From NCBI RefSeq assembly GCF_937863485.1, contig NZ_CALMFY010000023.1, forward strand, positions 1-53,338: DNA of 53,338 nt. The letters run 5' to 3'. The DNA is from an uncultured Nostoc sp. (GTDB lineage Bacteria > Cyanobacteriota > Cyanobacteriia > Cyanobacteriales > Nostocaceae). Under the pieces are notes generated by a model. That model was given only the letters and a program-made list of their open reading frames with translations, ran no database searches and was not told where the DNA came from. Of this stretch, positions 35,280 through 45,100 are shown one piece after another; the stretch's first letter is position 1, and each line of letters starts with the position of its first letter. The translations under genes and the position numbers were made by a program.

Positions 35280-35823
35280 GGTGGTGTTAAGCTTTTTCGT
35301 AGCTAAATATATATAGTGCTTGACTTATGTTTTCACAAGATGTAATTTATCAATATTAGATAAAACATCGGTAAACTAATCGATTTTTAGTACTTTAGTA
35401 AATTTCAAATAAAAAAATAGCTGAAAAACTCTCTCCTCCTCATTTCTCTGTGCCTCTGTGGTAGCCTGTAACGAGACGCTCCGCGTAGCTTGCTTCTCCG
35501 TAGGAGTATGCGTCTACGTTTATTTGGATAATTTATTTCTTGGAAGTCCTTTAACAGAAATAAATATATTTATTGGAAATTAGCCTGAGTTTAGAGTTAA
35601 CAGTTTCTGCATAGTATCAAAGATTGAAAATTTTCTTAAGATATATTGTTATAAAATACAGATTTTTCGACAATAAATAATGTAATGCGAGAAATAGATT
35701 ACCGAAAAACACAACAAAAAGGGGAATTGTTTATCTAAAATGATATAAGTTTTAAGAAAAGTTATATCTTATTGATGAACTACAGGCATTCAATTAGAAA
35801 TAGCAAAAGAGAGAATATTAGCT
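35280..35823. other. Non-coding spacer with repeats before the sulfatase genes
   Basis: No gene is seen. At about 35470-35520 a common cyanobacterial repeat occurs (GAGACGCTCCGCGTAGC with a later GTCTACG). At 35524-35555 a short stretch matches the start of the transposase fragment at position 50-80. The last 200 bases probably hold the promoter for the FGE-sulfatase genes; AATAC at about 35678 has no partner at the right spacing, so no operator copy is claimed. Confidence 0.5.
35524..35555 (+). repeat. Short repeat of transposase 5' end
   Basis: It shares the string TTTCTTGGAAGTCC with the window start, differing at only a few positions over about 30 bases. It suggests a second, almost erased copy of the same insertion sequence on the other side of the island's core. 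Confidence 0.4.
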
Positions 35824-36894
35824 ATGGAAAAAAAATATTGCTTTCTCACATTAATATTCATTCAAGGAATAGCGATCGCACTCTTATTCATCAATACAAC
35901 CGCATTTGCAGCCACAGTCAATCCCTGTCCCCAAGGTATGGCGATGATTTCAGGAGGAACGTTCAAAATGGGGTCTGATAATTCCAGTTTTGTGGAAGAG
36001 CGATCGCCTGGAGATGTAACGGTGACTAACTTCTGTATTGATAAATATGAGGTAACAAATGCACAATTTGGCGAATTTGTCAAGGAAACAGGATATGTGA
36101 CAGTTGCAGAGCGTCCCTTATCTGAAGAACAGTTTCCCGATTTACCCGATGAGCAGCGATTACCGGGTTCTTTAGTGTTTGAGATGCCAAAACCAGGTGT
36201 CAAGCAAGTTCCCTTTCTGAGTTGGTGGCATTGGACTACTGGCGCGAATTGGCAACATCCCTTTGGCTCAGACAGTGCGTTGGGACAGCCCGCCGCAGGC
36301 ATCACTAGCAAATTCAACTATCCAGTTGTTCACATAGCTTACGAAGATGCCCTAGCCTACGCCAAATGGTCAGGAAAATCCCTACCCACCGAAGCTCAAT
36401 GGGAATATGCCGCCCGTGGTGGCTTGGATGGTGCAACCTATGCTTGGGGCAATAAATATTCTGAACATAGAGCCAACACTTGGCAAGGAATTTTTCCCTT
36501 TTTCAACACCAAAGCTGATGGTCACTTGGGCATTGCTCCCGTCGGTTCTTTTGCACCCAATGGTTATGGACTCTATGACATGACCGGCAATGTGTGGGAA
36601 TGGACTACTGATTTTTTTCAAGTCGGACACGATCGCAAATCCCATCAAATTAATCCTATTGCCTTAAATCAAAGCTTTAATCCCAAAAAGCCCGATGAAT
36701 CAGAGTTACACGTGATCAAGGGGGGATCATATCTCTGCGCTCCCAATTACTGTAGCCGCTTCCGTCCGGCGGCGCGGGAGTCAGAATCACCCGATACGGG
36801 AACTACTCATATCGGGTTTCGGCTAGTTAAAAATTTGGCTGATTCCAGCACACTACGTTTGATGAGCAACAATAATGGCACAACTGACCAATAA
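35824..36894 (+). CDS. Formylglycine-generating enzyme (sulfatase maturase), secreted
   Basis: This 356-residue SUMF1/FGE-family protein has an N-terminal signal peptide cleaved near AFA-A (about residue 30). The FGE fold follows: MAMISGGTFKMGSD, NFCIDKYEVTNAQFGEFV, LPTEAQWEYAARGG and YDMTGNVWEWTTDFF. Near the C-terminus the sequence GGSYLCAPNYCSRFRPAARE carries Cys305 and Cys310, the copper-binding active-site pair that most SUMF1-like proteins lack. That supports genuine maturase activity. It would convert the cysteine in CSPTR of the sulfatase encoded 77 bases downstream to formylglycine. Confidence 0.93.
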   Translation: MEKKYCFLTLIFIQGIAIALLFINTTAFAATVNPCPQGMAMISGGTFKMGSDNSSFVEERSPGDVTVTNFCIDKYEVTNAQFGEFVKETGYVTVAERPLSEEQFPDLPDEQRLPGSLVFEMPKPGVKQVPFLSWWHWTTGANWQHPFGSDSALGQPAAGITSKFNYPVVHIAYEDALAYAKWSGKSLPTEAQWEYAARGGLDGATYAWGNKYSEHRANTWQGIFPFFNTKADGHLGIAPVGSFAPNGYGLYDMTGNVWEWTTDFFQVGHDRKSHQINPIALNQSFNPKKPDESELHVIKGGSYLCAPNYCSRFRPAARESESPDTGTTHIGFRLVKNLADSSTLRLMSNNNGTTDQ

Positions 36895-36940
36895 ATACTT
36901 CCTTAGTGTACAAGCCCCTAGATTTATCTGTGAAATAAAT

Positions 36941-36968
36941 CCAAAATCTAAAATCTAAAATCCAAAAT
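36941..36968. repeat. Short tandem heptamer-type repeat
   Basis: Copies of AAAATCT/C (CCAAAATCTAAAATC and onward) form a short tandem run just before the sulfatase start. Similar short strings occur near 17098. This type of short tandem repeat is common in Nostoc intergenic DNA. Confidence 0.5.
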
Positions 36969-36971
36969 TGT

Positions 36972-39356
36972 ATGACTGATCCTCACAAGAAAGATTCTTT
37001 GTATGTATCTCTCAAGTTAACTTCTGGTGCGATCGCCTTTTTGACAGCCCTGACGCTAATATTTTCTAGTCTCTTACCTCTACCTGCTTGGGCGGACTAC
37101 GGCGACAAATTGCCATTACCCCAACCATCTTTTCAAGGCAAAATTGGCATTACTTACCAAGAATCCCAACCAGACTTCCCCAAACCCATTAAGGCTCCAG
37201 AAAATGCACCAAACGTCTTGCTGGTGTTGCTTGATGATGTCGGTTTTGGACAAACCAGCACCTTTGGCGGTCTGATCGATACGCCTAATTTAGACCGTCT
37301 AGCAGAAAGGGGATTGCGTTATAACCAATTCCACACTACAGCACTCTGCTCTCCTACCAGAGCTGCATTGCTCACGGGACGCAACCATCATTCTGTGAGT
37401 ACAGGTGTGGTTACGGAGTTAGCCACAGGCTATCCAGGTTATACTGCGATTTTACCTAGAAGTGCGGCAACGATCGCCGAAGTATTGCGAGACTATGGAT
37501 ATAACACGGCGGCCTTTGGCAAATGGCACAATACCCCAGACTATGAAACCAGTGCGGCAGGCCCATTTGATCGCTGGCCGACAGGTTTAGGTTTTGAGTA
37601 CTTCTATGGATTTATGGGCGGTGATACTAATCAATGGAGTCCAGCTTTAGTGGAAAATACCCAACATATTCAGAAACCAAGCAATCGCCCTGATTATCAC
37701 CTTACCCCTGATCTAGCAGACCATGCAATTAAGTGGATTCGCACCCAACAAGCGATCGCTCCTGATAAACCCTTCTTTACCTACTTTGCCACTGGCGCAA
37801 CCCATGCCCCACACCATGCGCCCAAAGAATGGATTGACAAGTACAAGGGTAAATTTGCTCAAGGTTGGGATAAATTACGCGAAGATATCTTTGCTCGTCA
37901 GCTAGCCCTTGGTGTAATTCCCGCCGATACTAAGCTGACTCCTCGTCCGGCGGAACTCCCGGCTTGGGATTCCCTCACTCCCACCGAGCAGAAAGTTTAT
38001 GCGCGTCAGGCAGAAGTATTTGCAGGTTTCCTCAGCCATACCGATGCACAAATTGGTAGAGTCATTGATGCCATCGACCAACTAGGCAAATTAGATAACA
38101 CCTTAGTCTTTTTCATCGCCGGCGATAATGGTGCGAGTGCTGAAGGCGGCTTAACAGGTAGTGTTAATGAATTAAAAGTCTTTAATGGCGTAGCAGAAAG
38201 TCCTCAAGAAGTTCTCGCGGCTTTAGATGATTTAGGTGGGCCAAAAGCCTTCAATCATTTTCATGCAGCTTGGGCTTGGGCAGTGGATAGTCCCTTTCAA
38301 TGGACAAAACAAATTGCTTCTCACTTCGGCGGAACCCGCAATGGTTTAGTTGTGGCTTGGGGCGAACGCATCAAAAATCGTGGTGGACTGCGGAGCCAAT
38401 TCCATCATGTAATTGATATTGCGCCTACAATTCTGGAAGCTGTGGGGATTGAAGAACCAGAGGTAGTCAACGGTGTAAAACAACAACCCATCGAAGGTAC
38501 TAGCCTTGCCTATAGCTTTGATGATCCTGCTGTACCATCCCATCACAAAACCCAGTATTTTGAAATGTTTGGCAATCGTGGCATTTACGATCAAGGTTGG
38601 GTAGCAGCCGCCCGTCATGGACGCTTACCTTGGGAGCGTGTCTCCAAAACTACCTTCGATGAAGATAATTGGGAATTATACGATATTACTAAAGACTTCA
38701 GTGAAGCCAACGATTTAGCCAAGCAGAACCCTGACAAGTTAGCGCAACTACAAAATCTATTTCTGAAGGAAGCAAAGAAGTACAAAGTTCTGCCCTTGGA
38801 CGATCGCTTATTTCAACGGTTTGATGTCAAAACCCGTTCTAACTTAATCACAGGACGCAATAACTTTACTTATTACACATCTGTTGCAGGGATTCCCGAA
38901 GGCAGCGCTCCCAATATTAAGAATCGCTCCTTTAGCATCACTGCCGATGTGGATGCTGCCAAAGATAGTACTGAAGGCGTTTTAGTCACCCAAGGCGGAC
39001 GTTTTGCGGGTTGGAGTTTCTTTTTGAAAAAAGGTAAACCCACCTTTGCCTACAACTTCTTAAATAGCGATCGCACAATCATTCAATCTTCCCAACCAAT
39101 TGCGATCGGCAAATCCCAAATCAAATTTGACTTTACTTATGATGGTGGCGCTCCGGGGGCAGGCGGTACTGGTAAGCTCTTGATTAATGATCAACAGGTT
39201 GCGGAAGGCCGCATTGATAAAACCATAGGCTACCGATTTGGTTTAGATGAAACCTTTGATATTGGTCAAGATACTGGCACACCTGCGGTAGGTACTTACC
39301 AAACACCTTTTGCATTCACCGGCAACTTACAGCAAGTCACCCTGGAATTGAAGTAA
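36972..39356 (+). CDS. Arylsulfatase (type I, formylglycine)
   Basis: A 794-residue sulfatase with a signal peptide (hydrophobic residues 17-40, cleavage near AWA-D), metal ligands D88-D89 in [12 protein letters not shown], and the formylglycine motif C126-S-P-T-R followed by [19 protein letters not shown] and the central [14 protein letters not shown] agree with the large arylsulfatases of bacteria. A C-terminal beta-rich domain (about residue 600 on) follows. It hydrolyses sulfate esters outside the membrane, releasing sulfate. The FGE gene upstream supplies activation and the BASS transporter downstream may take up a product. Confidence 0.93.
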   Translation: MTDPHKKDSLYVSLKLTSGAIAFLTALTLIFSSLLPLPAWADYGDKLPLPQPSFQGKIGITYQESQPDFPKPIKAPENAPNVLLVLLDDVGFGQTSTFGGLIDTPNLDRLAERGLRYNQFHTTALCSPTRAALLTGRNHHSVSTGVVTELATGYPGYTAILPRSAATIAEVLRDYGYNTAAFGKWHNTPDYETSAAGPFDRWPTGLGFEYFYGFMGGDTNQWSPALVENTQHIQKPSNRPDYHLTPDLADHAIKWIRTQQAIAPDKPFFTYFATGATHAPHHAPKEWIDKYKGKFAQGWDKLREDIFARQLALGVIPADTKLTPRPAELPAWDSLTPTEQKVYARQAEVFAGFLSHTDAQIGRVIDAIDQLGKLDNTLVFFIAGDNGASAEGGLTGSVNELKVFNGVAESPQEVLAALDDLGGPKAFNHFHAAWAWAVDSPFQWTKQIASHFGGTRNGLVVAWGERIKNRGGLRSQFHHVIDIAPTILEAVGIEEPEVVNGVKQQPIEGTSLAYSFDDPAVPSHHKTQYFEMFGNRGIYDQGWVAAARHGRLPWERVSKTTFDEDNWELYDITKDFSEANDLAKQNPDKLAQLQNLFLKEAKKYKVLPLDDRLFQRFDVKTRSNLITGRNNFTYYTSVAGIPEGSAPNIKNRSFSITADVDAAKDSTEGVLVTQGGRFAGWSFFLKKGKPTFAYNFLNSDRTIIQSSQPIAIGKSQIKFDFTYDGGAPGAGGTGKLLINDQQVAEGRIDKTIGYRFGLDETFDIGQDTGTPAVGTYQTPFAFTGNLQQVTLELK

Positions 39357-39509
39357 TAGGGATTGGGCATCCCTTCGACTTCGCTCAGGGCAAGTGGGCA
39401 TTGGAAGTGTGGGAGGAGAGGGAAGCATAAATTCTCTTTCTCCCCACATTCCTCACACTCCCTCCTCCGCCCCTCCGCCCCTCTGCGTCTCTGCGTAAGA
39501 TAAAAAATC

Positions 39510-40382
39510 ATGAACGAAATCTTGTCACTAATCGACAAACTCGCACTTTTCACATTTATCGTGTTCACTATGCTGGGTGCAGGGTTAAGTCTAACTGTAC
39601 AACAGATTTGGGAACCACTCCGCAACCTCCGCTTAGTCATATCATCGCTGCTAACAAATTTTGTGCTAGTGCCGCTTTTTGTATATTTGTTACTACAAGT
39701 AGTACATTTAAGTGAACCACTCAGAGATGGCTTACTGATCATGGCAGTAGCATCAGGGCCTCCAGCACTACCTAAACTTGCCCATATAGTTAAAGGCAAT
39801 ATAGCTTTCTCGGTGGGATTAATGATGTTGCTAATGCTGGGCACAATTTTTTATATGCCGATTGTATTGCCCTTAGTGGTGGAAGGTGTGCAGATTAACT
39901 CCTGGGACATTGCCAAACCCTTATTGTTAATGATGGTCAGTCCATTAATCATTGGATTATTCATCAAAGCAAAATTGAGTGCGATCGCCCCCATTATCCA
40001 GCCGATTTTGTTCAAATTATCTAATGCTGGATTGCTTTTAGGTCTGGTTGTCAGGCTGATAGTTCACACTAACGATATCATTGGCTTATTACAAACAGGT
40101 GCAATTTTAGTTTGTGCCGTTTTTATAGTCTTCTCCTTTACCGTGGGTTATCTTTTGGGCGGCCCTGGTATCGATACTCAACGAGTTCTAGGAGTAGGAA
40201 CAGCTCAACGTAATTTTGCCGCAGCATTATTAGTAGCTACAAGTAATTTTGAAGATCCTAGCGTAGTCAGCATCATTATGGTGACAAGTATTTTAATGAT
40301 GATTGTAGTTCTGATCGCTGGGCCAAAGTTCATAGAACTAGACCAAGGAACGGGTGTAGAGATAGAACAGGTAGAAGGTTGA
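39510..40382 (+). CDS. BASS-family (bile acid:sodium symporter) transporter
   Basis: This 290-residue membrane protein has nine to ten hydrophobic helices. The segment MAVASGPPALPKLAHIVKGN and the GVGTAQRNFAAALLVATSNF region are typical of BASS/SNF-like carriers. BASS carriers import organic anions with sodium. It is 153 bases after the sulfatase, separated by short repeats, so it may import the desulfated alcohol or acid, or a sulfonate; the cargo is inferred only from position. Confidence 0.82.
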   Translation: MNEILSLIDKLALFTFIVFTMLGAGLSLTVQQIWEPLRNLRLVISSLLTNFVLVPLFVYLLLQVVHLSEPLRDGLLIMAVASGPPALPKLAHIVKGNIAFSVGLMMLLMLGTIFYMPIVLPLVVEGVQINSWDIAKPLLLMMVSPLIIGLFIKAKLSAIAPIIQPILFKLSNAGLLLGLVVRLIVHTNDIIGLLQTGAILVCAVFIVFSFTVGYLLGGPGIDTQRVLGVGTAQRNFAAALLVATSNFEDPSVVSIIMVTSILMMIVVLIAGPKFIELDQGTGVEIEQVEG

Positions 40383-40445
40383 AACTCTCCTAACTACAAA
40401 AATATCTCTGTTGCTCATTTTGACAAAAAGTCAAGAGCTTGTTTA

Positions 40446-41396
40446 CTATCCTGCTTGCTTATTGACTACATTTCTTAAAGGCTGACCGACTCGGTAACGC
40501 TCTAAATTATCGAGAAACAAGGCGACAATGCGTTCTTTCAATGCTGGGGAAATTGCGGAAGTATGGGGTGTAATCAAGAGGTTAGGTAATGACCATAGAG
40601 GACTTTCTGGCGGTAAGGGTTCAATAGAAACTGTGTCTAATCCTGCACCTGCAATCCAGCCTTCAGTGAGAGCCTTAGTTAAAGCTGATTCATCCACAAC
40701 TGCACCGCGACCCACATTAATTAAATAAGCATGACTGGGTAGCGATCGCAGTACTGTTTCATCAATTAAGGCCTTGGTTTCTGGTGTCAGAGGTGTGGCT
40801 ACAACTAGATAGTCAACTTCTGGTAACAATGCGTGCCATTCATTGCCAACGACGATTTTATCAAAGTTTGTTAGAGGTTCAGGACGACGACGACCACCCC
40901 AAACTTTCGCTCCAAATGCTTTAGCGCGAGATGCGATCGCTTGACCTATATTCCCAGTCCCAAGAATTAACACAGTTGAATTTGCTAACTCTGGTAGTAC
41001 TAACCAGCTTTTTTCCCATCTGCGTTGATCATGATCTGCTTGCAGTTCCCGTAACTGCTTGGTGTGATAGAGGATCAAAGTTAAGACAAATTCTGAAATG
41101 GGAATTGCATGAACCCCCGCGCCATTAGTGAGGATAATATCGTATTCGAGAAAAATGGGTGTCAAGATGTGATTCACACCAGCACTAGGAGTCTGTTGCC
41201 AACGTATTCCAGGAGCAGCTGCTAGCACCTTATGTAGAGTCGTGGGCTTCAATTCTAACCCACTGAGATAAACTTCAGCATCACTAGCATCACCATCAAA
41301 ATTACCATCACTATCTACCCGCACAAATTTTGTATCCGATGGTAGATGTGGCTCAATCTCAGCAGCAAGCTCTATAGGTAAAATTAGTTTGACCAC
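40446..41396 (-). CDS. D-isomer-specific 2-hydroxyacid dehydrogenase family protein
   Basis: This 316-residue NAD-dependent dehydrogenase has the NAD-binding motif VLILGTGNIGQAIASRAKAF, the arginine of INVGRGAVVDESAL, the glutamate in DTVSIEPLPPESP and the histidine in LLITPHTSAIS, matching the catalytic Arg-Glu-His set. GTG 41396 is the start. It faces the BASS gene tail to tail. The substrate could be a hydroxy-acid from organosulfur breakdown; general metabolism is as likely. Confidence 0.85.
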   Translation of the reverse strand: MVKLILPIELAAEIEPHLPSDTKFVRVDSDGNFDGDASDAEVYLSGLELKPTTLHKVLAAAPGIRWQQTPSAGVNHILTPIFLEYDIILTNGAGVHAIPISEFVLTLILYHTKQLRELQADHDQRRWEKSWLVLPELANSTVLILGTGNIGQAIASRAKAFGAKVWGGRRRPEPLTNFDKIVVGNEWHALLPEVDYLVVATPLTPETKALIDETVLRSLPSHAYLINVGRGAVVDESALTKALTEGWIAGAGLDTVSIEPLPPESPLWSLPNLLITPHTSAISPALKERIVALFLDNLERYRVGQPLRNVVNKQAG

Positions 41397-41723
41397 GCGT
41401 TGATCCTTTATACCATGTTAAATTGTGAATTACTGAGGATGTTGCTGATTACTCATCTATCACGAGCAGACAGCGATGCCTATGGTGGTTCGCAAAGCGA
41501 CCATCGCATAATCTAGTTAACAGTTTTCCTTACTACTTCCAGAGTAAAAATGAAGTCTCACCCCACTTTCCCGTAAAGACAAATTCCACGATTTGCGAAC
41601 ACGGGGTGCTAGTTCCCGTTCTCGTAACCCATCATTCAAACTCTGGGGATCACCTATATATTTTTGGAGTCCAAGCAGACTTGATCTGGATTGAATTTCC
41701 ATGATACTGTGCATGAACTACAA
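41397..41723. other. Spacer without a confident gene
   Basis: A 65-codon minus-strand frame (41517-41714) is present, but it has no ribosome-binding site, no family and an odd composition, so I do not call it. The spacer leads into operator site 6. Confidence 0.4.
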
Positions 41724-41753
41724 AATACTGTTTATCGATAGATTTATTGTAGT
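41724..41753 (+). promoter_or_regulatory. 30-bp operator-like dyad, site 6
   Basis: AATAC and GTAGT flank 20 bases containing TATCGATAGATTTAT, almost identical to site 3 (18429-18458) although the downstream genes are unrelated. It ends 76 bases before the SDR gene at 41830. This pair of near-identical sites is the best evidence that the motif is a conserved operator. Confidence 0.7.
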
Positions 41754-41829
41754 TTGTAGTGGATCACAAATTGCTAATCACTCTATAGGGTGAGAGTTTG
41801 TATAAAATTATGAGGAAAAAATTAAAGGT

Positions 41830-42519
41830 ATGGCAAATATTGCATTAATTGTTGGGGCTGGTAGTGGACTCAGTGCCTCACTAGCGCGTTTATTGGCAAA
41901 AGAAGGTTTTACTATTGCTTTAGCAGCGCGACAAATTGATAAGCTCAAAGCATTATCTGATGAAATTGGAGCCGTCAATTTTACTGCTGATGCTTCTCAA
42001 CTAGATGAAGTTGAACAACTATTTACAGATGTCGAACAAAAACTAGGAGTACCAACATTAGTTGTGTATAATCCTAGCTGGCGCGTTCGGGGTTCATTTG
42101 TGGAACTTGACCCAGCCGATGTTGCCAAAACATTAGAAATTACTGCGTATGGTGGCTTTTTAGTAGCACAAGCGGCAGCAAAACGTCAGTTAGCTGTGGG
42201 TGGAGGAGCTATCTTTTTTACAGGTGCTTCCGCTAGTGTTAAGGGTTATCCTCAGTCTGCACCGTTTGCAATGGGTAAATTTGCTTTACGGGGTTTGGCT
42301 CAGAGCATTGCCCGTGAATTGGCTCCTCAGAATATCCATGTGGCGCATTTTGTGATTGATGGAGGAATTCGTTCTGCTACCCGGATAGAACCAGATAATC
42401 AACCAGATAGTTTACTTGATCCAGATGCCATCGCTCAAACTTACCTGAACATTCTGAGCCAACCTCGCAATGCTTGGACTTGGGAAGTTGAATTGCGACC
42501 TTGGGTAGAAAAATTTTGA
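41830..42519 (+). CDS. Short-chain dehydrogenase/reductase
   Basis: This 229-residue SDR has the cofactor-binding GAGSGLSASLARLLAKEGF. The segment VVYNPSWRVRGSF holds the Asn of the NAG-like motif. The position of the usual YxxxK pair reads F146-A-M-G-K150, so the catalytic Tyr is replaced by Phe; several SDR subgroups with this PFAMGKFALRGLAQSIARE segment share this. Oxidoreductase chemistry is therefore uncertain. It is preceded by operator site 6 and may be part of the sulfur regulon. Confidence 0.85.
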   Translation: MANIALIVGAGSGLSASLARLLAKEGFTIALAARQIDKLKALSDEIGAVNFTADASQLDEVEQLFTDVEQKLGVPTLVVYNPSWRVRGSFVELDPADVAKTLEITAYGGFLVAQAAAKRQLAVGGGAIFFTGASASVKGYPQSAPFAMGKFALRGLAQSIARELAPQNIHVAHFVIDGGIRSATRIEPDNQPDSLLDPDAIAQTYLNILSQPRNAWTWEVELRPWVEKF

Positions 42520-42532
42520 TTTTCACTCTGCT

Positions 42533-44824
42533 CTAGATATACATAGCAAAGTAATCATTGTAAATTTCTGTATTAGTCATGACTGTGAGTTCTATTTGTT
42601 TCTGTTCTTGATCTGTTGCCGAACTTGTAGCCTGGTCTAAGCTTTCTTGAGGAATAAAATCACCACAGTATTCATTCGCAGGTACAGCTGCATTCATCTT
42701 TTGGGGATAACTCAATTTAAGATTATTCATGATGGTAATGAATTGACTACGGCTGCGATCGCTAAATCTGGGATTAAGCCGCTTTTCTTCGCCAATGGTG
42801 GAAACTGTGCGTCCTTTATAATCATGGGCAGGATATACCAAAGTATCATCTGGTAAGGCGAATAAGCGTTGTGTCACCACATCGTATAAAATTCCAGCAT
42901 CACCTCCCTGAAAATCTGTGCGTCCACAACCACGAATGAACAAGGCATCACCAGTTAACAAATGGGTTTTGTTCACCAAATATGCTATATGACTGGCGGT
43001 GTGACCTGGCGTGGAAATTGTTTCGATGATTACCGATCCCACCTCTAGGATTTCGCCACCGACAAGGGAGCGATCGGCTTTTGTCACAGCAGTATTCTGG
43101 GGAACAATTACCTGAGCGCCTGTTTGTTGCCTGAGTTTGCCTGCCCCTGTGATGTGATCGGCATGAAGGTGAGTTTCTAGACAGTAGCGTAGCTTTAATC
43201 CCAGTTCACCTAATGATTGCAAATCGCGGTCAACTTGCTCTAATACAGGATCGACTAGAACAGCATCTCCTGTCTGCTGATCGGCAATTAAATAAGTGTA
43301 ACTACTAGTTTCAGGGTCAAAAAATTGCCGAAATAGGAAAGTTGACTGGGGTATCTCTGCACTGCCATCAGTTACGCTTAACAAAGGCATCGTCGCAATA
43401 GTCCGCACACGCACTGGTAGCGACTGCAACAACGCCTTAGATAATTCCTGCGCCTGTCCCCGTAATTCTGGTACAGCGATACTTTCCCACAAGTCGCCCT
43501 TGCGGGGAGTTCCCAAAGTATAAAGCAGCGTCGAAACGTTACCGTCTGCTGCATATAAAGCACCGTGGGTATCTGTATCTAATCCTAAACCAATGGCATT
43601 GGGGCGAATTAATTTCTGCGATCGCAAATTAGTAATCAGAGGATGAGGCGATCGGCGATAATCTGCTGCTACCCCTGTACAATTCACCACCCGGTGGACG
43701 TGCAAGATATTATTAGTTTGGGTTTTGCGCTGACACACGGTCACTGCTACACCGTCCGCCAAAGCTTGATATTCCTGAATCCGCCCGGCAGAGATAGTGA
43801 GTTGACCAGAATCTAGCATTTCAGTGACAACATCCGCCACTTGTGGGGCAATGCGGTGACGATGCACATCCCAATAGGGTGTCAGATGACGCAAAAAACG
43901 TTGCTGTTCCTCGGTCGGTAGTTTTTGCCAGATTTTCTGGATCATGGGACGCAGAGAATCAATTACTGCTCGCCAGTCGTAGCCTTGGGCAGCAGCAATT
44001 TCCACCTCGGCACGCACCCGACGTAACCAGCCGCGTACACTTTTTGGTAAATTTTCTGGGGTCAAGAAGCAGGGATAAGGTTGAGCCGCTTGATGTTTGA
44101 GGGGAAATAATCCGCGTCGGGACACAGCATAAATTTTGCCCCGATGTTGGCGATCGCTCAGAGATAAAACCATATCCACCATCGTCAGTCCCGTACCAAT
44201 TAGCAACACAGGTGCATCAGCATCAAGGTCTGCTAGGGCATCGGCTGACCAAGCATTCCGTAGATAATCATCATTACTGTTGGCGTTTTGGATGGCGGGG
44301 GGTGCAGAAGGTGAGTTCCCCAATGCCAACACAACTCTGTCTGCGGCAAAACAGCGACCACTACGCAGAGAAATCATTGCGCCTTTTTCTTCAGGCTGTA
44401 CCCCTACCACTTCATCGGTCAAGCGTTCTAGTCGCACATCACTAGGTGCTGTGGCTTCTGCTTCTGCCAAAACCGATTGAATGTATAAACCATAGACCTT
44501 ACGAGGTATGAAGGTACTGGCATTGACTTCTTCTGAAAAAAATGCTGTTAACTCATCGCGGTTGTGCTGAAGCCAACGTAACAAATGCCCTGGATCATGG
44601 GCAAATGCACTCATGTTGCCTGCCGATACATTCAGCAAATGACAGTTGGTATCTGTGCTGTAGGCAATTCCCTTGCCAATTTGGTCACTGCGCTCAATCA
44701 GCTTAATGGTGAGAGGTTGGCTGGCAGTTTTCAATAAGTGGGTAGCGACTAGAGAACCACTAAAACCTCCGCCAACAATAGCGATCGTGGTTGGAGTATG
44801 GGCAGTTAAAAAACTAGGGTTCAT
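42533..44824 (-). CDS. Fusion of FAD/NAD(P)-binding protein and persulfide dioxygenase (ETHE1-like)
   Basis: This 763-residue protein joins two enzymes. Residues 1 to about 480 form an FAD/NAD(P)-binding domain (TIAIVGGGFSGSLVATHLL, later VLLIGTGLTMVDMVLSLSDR), as in the HpyO/SidA-like NAD_binding_9 family. Residues from about 490 are a metallo-beta-lactamase-fold persulfide dioxygenase: HLHADH (552-557), PGHTASH (H608), GDALFIRGCGRTDFQGG and YPAHDY (H667). Persulfide dioxygenases oxidise glutathione persulfide to sulfite. The N-domain might generate or feed the sulfur species. Operator site 7 lies 140 bases upstream. Confidence 0.87.
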   Translation of the reverse strand: MNPSFLTAHTPTTIAIVGGGFSGSLVATHLLKTASQPLTIKLIERSDQIGKGIAYSTDTNCHLLNVSAGNMSAFAHDPGHLLRWLQHNRDELTAFFSEEVNASTFIPRKVYGLYIQSVLAEAEATAPSDVRLERLTDEVVGVQPEEKGAMISLRSGRCFAADRVVLALGNSPSAPPAIQNANSNDDYLRNAWSADALADLDADAPVLLIGTGLTMVDMVLSLSDRQHRGKIYAVSRRGLFPLKHQAAQPYPCFLTPENLPKSVRGWLRRVRAEVEIAAAQGYDWRAVIDSLRPMIQKIWQKLPTEEQQRFLRHLTPYWDVHRHRIAPQVADVVTEMLDSGQLTISAGRIQEYQALADGVAVTVCQRKTQTNNILHVHRVVNCTGVAADYRRSPHPLITNLRSQKLIRPNAIGLGLDTDTHGALYAADGNVSTLLYTLGTPRKGDLWESIAVPELRGQAQELSKALLQSLPVRVRTIATMPLLSVTDGSAEIPQSTFLFRQFFDPETSSYTYLIADQQTGDAVLVDPVLEQVDRDLQSLGELGLKLRYCLETHLHADHITGAGKLRQQTGAQVIVPQNTAVTKADRSLVGGEILEVGSVIIETISTPGHTASHIAYLVNKTHLLTGDALFIRGCGRTDFQGGDAGILYDVVTQRLFALPDDTLVYPAHDYKGRTVSTIGEEKRLNPRFSDRSRSQFITIMNNLKLSYPQKMNAAVPANEYCGDFIPQESLDQATSSATDQEQKQIELTVMTNTEIYNDYFAMYI

Positions 44825-44963
44825 GGCAGTCTTAGTTAGAATCTAATAGTTGCGCCGATTTCATAAAGTCTATCTAACAGGACTAAACACATTTACAACC
44901 CAGCTAAAAGAATTAAGACTTTATTACGTCTCAAGTCTTATAATACCTGTTTTCCAGGCATTA

Positions 44964-44993
44964 AATACATTTAATTGATAAATTAACCGTAGT
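44964..44993 (-). promoter_or_regulatory. 30-bp operator-like dyad, site 7
   Basis: AATAC and GTAGT flank 20 bases with the core TTGATAAATTAACC. It lies 140 bases before the start of the leftward persulfide-dioxygenase fusion gene. A separate small hairpin (TAAGACTT and AAGTCTTA, 44914-44940) lies between it and that gene. Confidence 0.62.
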
Positions 44994-45100
44994 TTTGGAT
45001 TACATGGTAATCATCCCTTACTAGTAAACGAAATAACCAAAACTTCGTACAAATTCCTCATGATAGGTTTGCTCCGGTTATTGAATGCGTTAAAAGTTAA

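Noticed and set aside
41517..41714. 65-codon frame before the SDR gene
   Set aside because: No ribosome-binding site, no recognisable family, and unusual composition.
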